DNA of 5,529 nucleotides from Azoarcus sp. (GTDB lineage Bacteria; Pseudomonadota; Gammaproteobacteria; Burkholderiales; Rhodocyclaceae), in assembly GCA_031282905.1 (NCBI GenBank), contig JAITCV010000195.1:1-5529 (forward strand), written 5' to 3'. The first letter of the stretch is position 1. Every line of letters begins with the position of its first letter. The position numbers and the translations under genes are program-made. A model generated the notes under the pieces. It was not told the origin of the DNA. It did no database searches and saw only the letters and a list, made by a program, of their open reading frames with translations. Shown here in pieces: positions 4,987-5,529 of this stretch.

Positions 4987-5529
4987 GGTGAATGGTAAAT
5001 GACGAAACCGATTTTTCGTGAATGTCACAAGTATCGGAGACGGGCTCGCGGAGAGGAAGCGAATTTTTCTGCTTTATTTGTGCGTATTTTTCTTTATGGG
5101 AACGCTTATCTTGACAAGCTGAATGGCGCAACGCCCGATGAGGCGTGGCACAACATCAATCCGTACAAGACAGCGTTCCAGAATCCGGTCTTCATCCATT
5201 TCGGGATAGACGAGATGAGCGGAATCTGTTGGCGACGAAGATGAGGGAAAACAATCACACAAGGAGGGTGCACAAAAGACAATGGAAACGTGCGTCTTCT
5301 GCGCGTCTTCTTCAACCAGAAAGGAGAAAATTGACCGGAAAATAGGCATGGCCTGACAAAATTTACAAATCTATGCAATGTGGATGTATAAAACCCGAGA
5401 TAAAACCCAGAAAAACTACCGCCGGATTATTCATGGCGGCTATTGCACAGTTGCCCCAACAACAATATTTCTCGCACTGATTGCGTAATGCCAGAGTTTC
5501 TCATACGCCCTATGTCATATAACTCCATT
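4987..5529. other. 543-bp right-end region without a convincing gene
   Basis: Base composition drops in GC, notably at 5069-5100 and after 5355. Short frames on both strands have no recognised family. The best start signal is AAGGAGG near 5260-5267, but the next ATG (5282) is about 14 bases away and opens only a 24-residue frame ending at 5356. Visible small repeats are GCGTCTTCT at 5292 and 5303, ATAAAACCC at 5388 and 5400, and an inverted repeat CCGCC (5419-5423)/GGCGG (5435-5439). The hydrolase promoter should lie in the left part; TTGTCA on the minus strand (5112-5117) is the only fair -35 and its -10 spacing is poor. Confidence 0.5.

Noticed and set aside
4366..4998. Long plus-strand frame opposite the hydrolase
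   Set aside because: The minus strand encodes a full catalytic triad in family order; the plus-strand product has no recognisable motifs and is a shadow.
4987..5028. GTG start at 5028 for the hydrolase
   Set aside because: It has no ribosome-binding site and adds residues that do not match the family, which normally begins right at the first beta strand.

Overview
The window (5.5 kb, GC-rich in the genes, AT-richer at its right end) looks like an ordinary Gram-negative, proteobacterial chromosome. The best clue is an organosulfur-type ABC transporter module with a stand-alone molbindin, resembling the ssu locus described in Pseudomonas putida. No species can be named from the sequence.

Layout. 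1-102 is the C-terminal tail of a membrane protein. 149-613 encodes an unrecognised protein with about four membrane segments. 728-1645 encodes a PAP2-superfamily membrane phosphoesterase/phosphotransferase, closest in motif style to the Aur1/inositol-phosphorylceramide-synthase branch. A 290-bp regulatory gap (1646-1935) follows, with a hairpin, a thrice-repeated TGGCATT word and two weak promoter candidates. Next come three same-strand transporter genes: ssuF-like molbindin (1936-2151), ssuC-like permease (2158-3024) and ssuB-like ATPase (3226-4209). A hairpin lies just after ssuB. Convergent to the cluster is a small RBBP9/YdeN-type serine hydrolase (complement of 4459-4986). The last 540 bp hold no convincing gene.

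How the parts fit. Permease and ATPase would form the inner-membrane engine of a sulfonate/taurine/nitrate-type importer. No substrate-binding protein (ssuA), monooxygenase (ssuD) or flavin reductase (ssuE) is present here, so the substrate is not proven and those parts must be encoded elsewhere if the transporter is used as in classical Ssu.

The two most interesting points are these. First, the ATPase carries its own C-terminal molbindin (TOBE/Mop) domain, clearly homologous to the free molbindin two genes upstream, so the cluster has two versions of one oxyanion-binding-type fold. Second, a 201-nt spacer between ssuC and ssuB can fold into three hairpins, one of whose arms could alternatively pair with the bases directly before the ssuB start codon, suggesting post-transcriptional control of the ATPase. 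Both are hypotheses from reading the sequence; no search or folding program was run.
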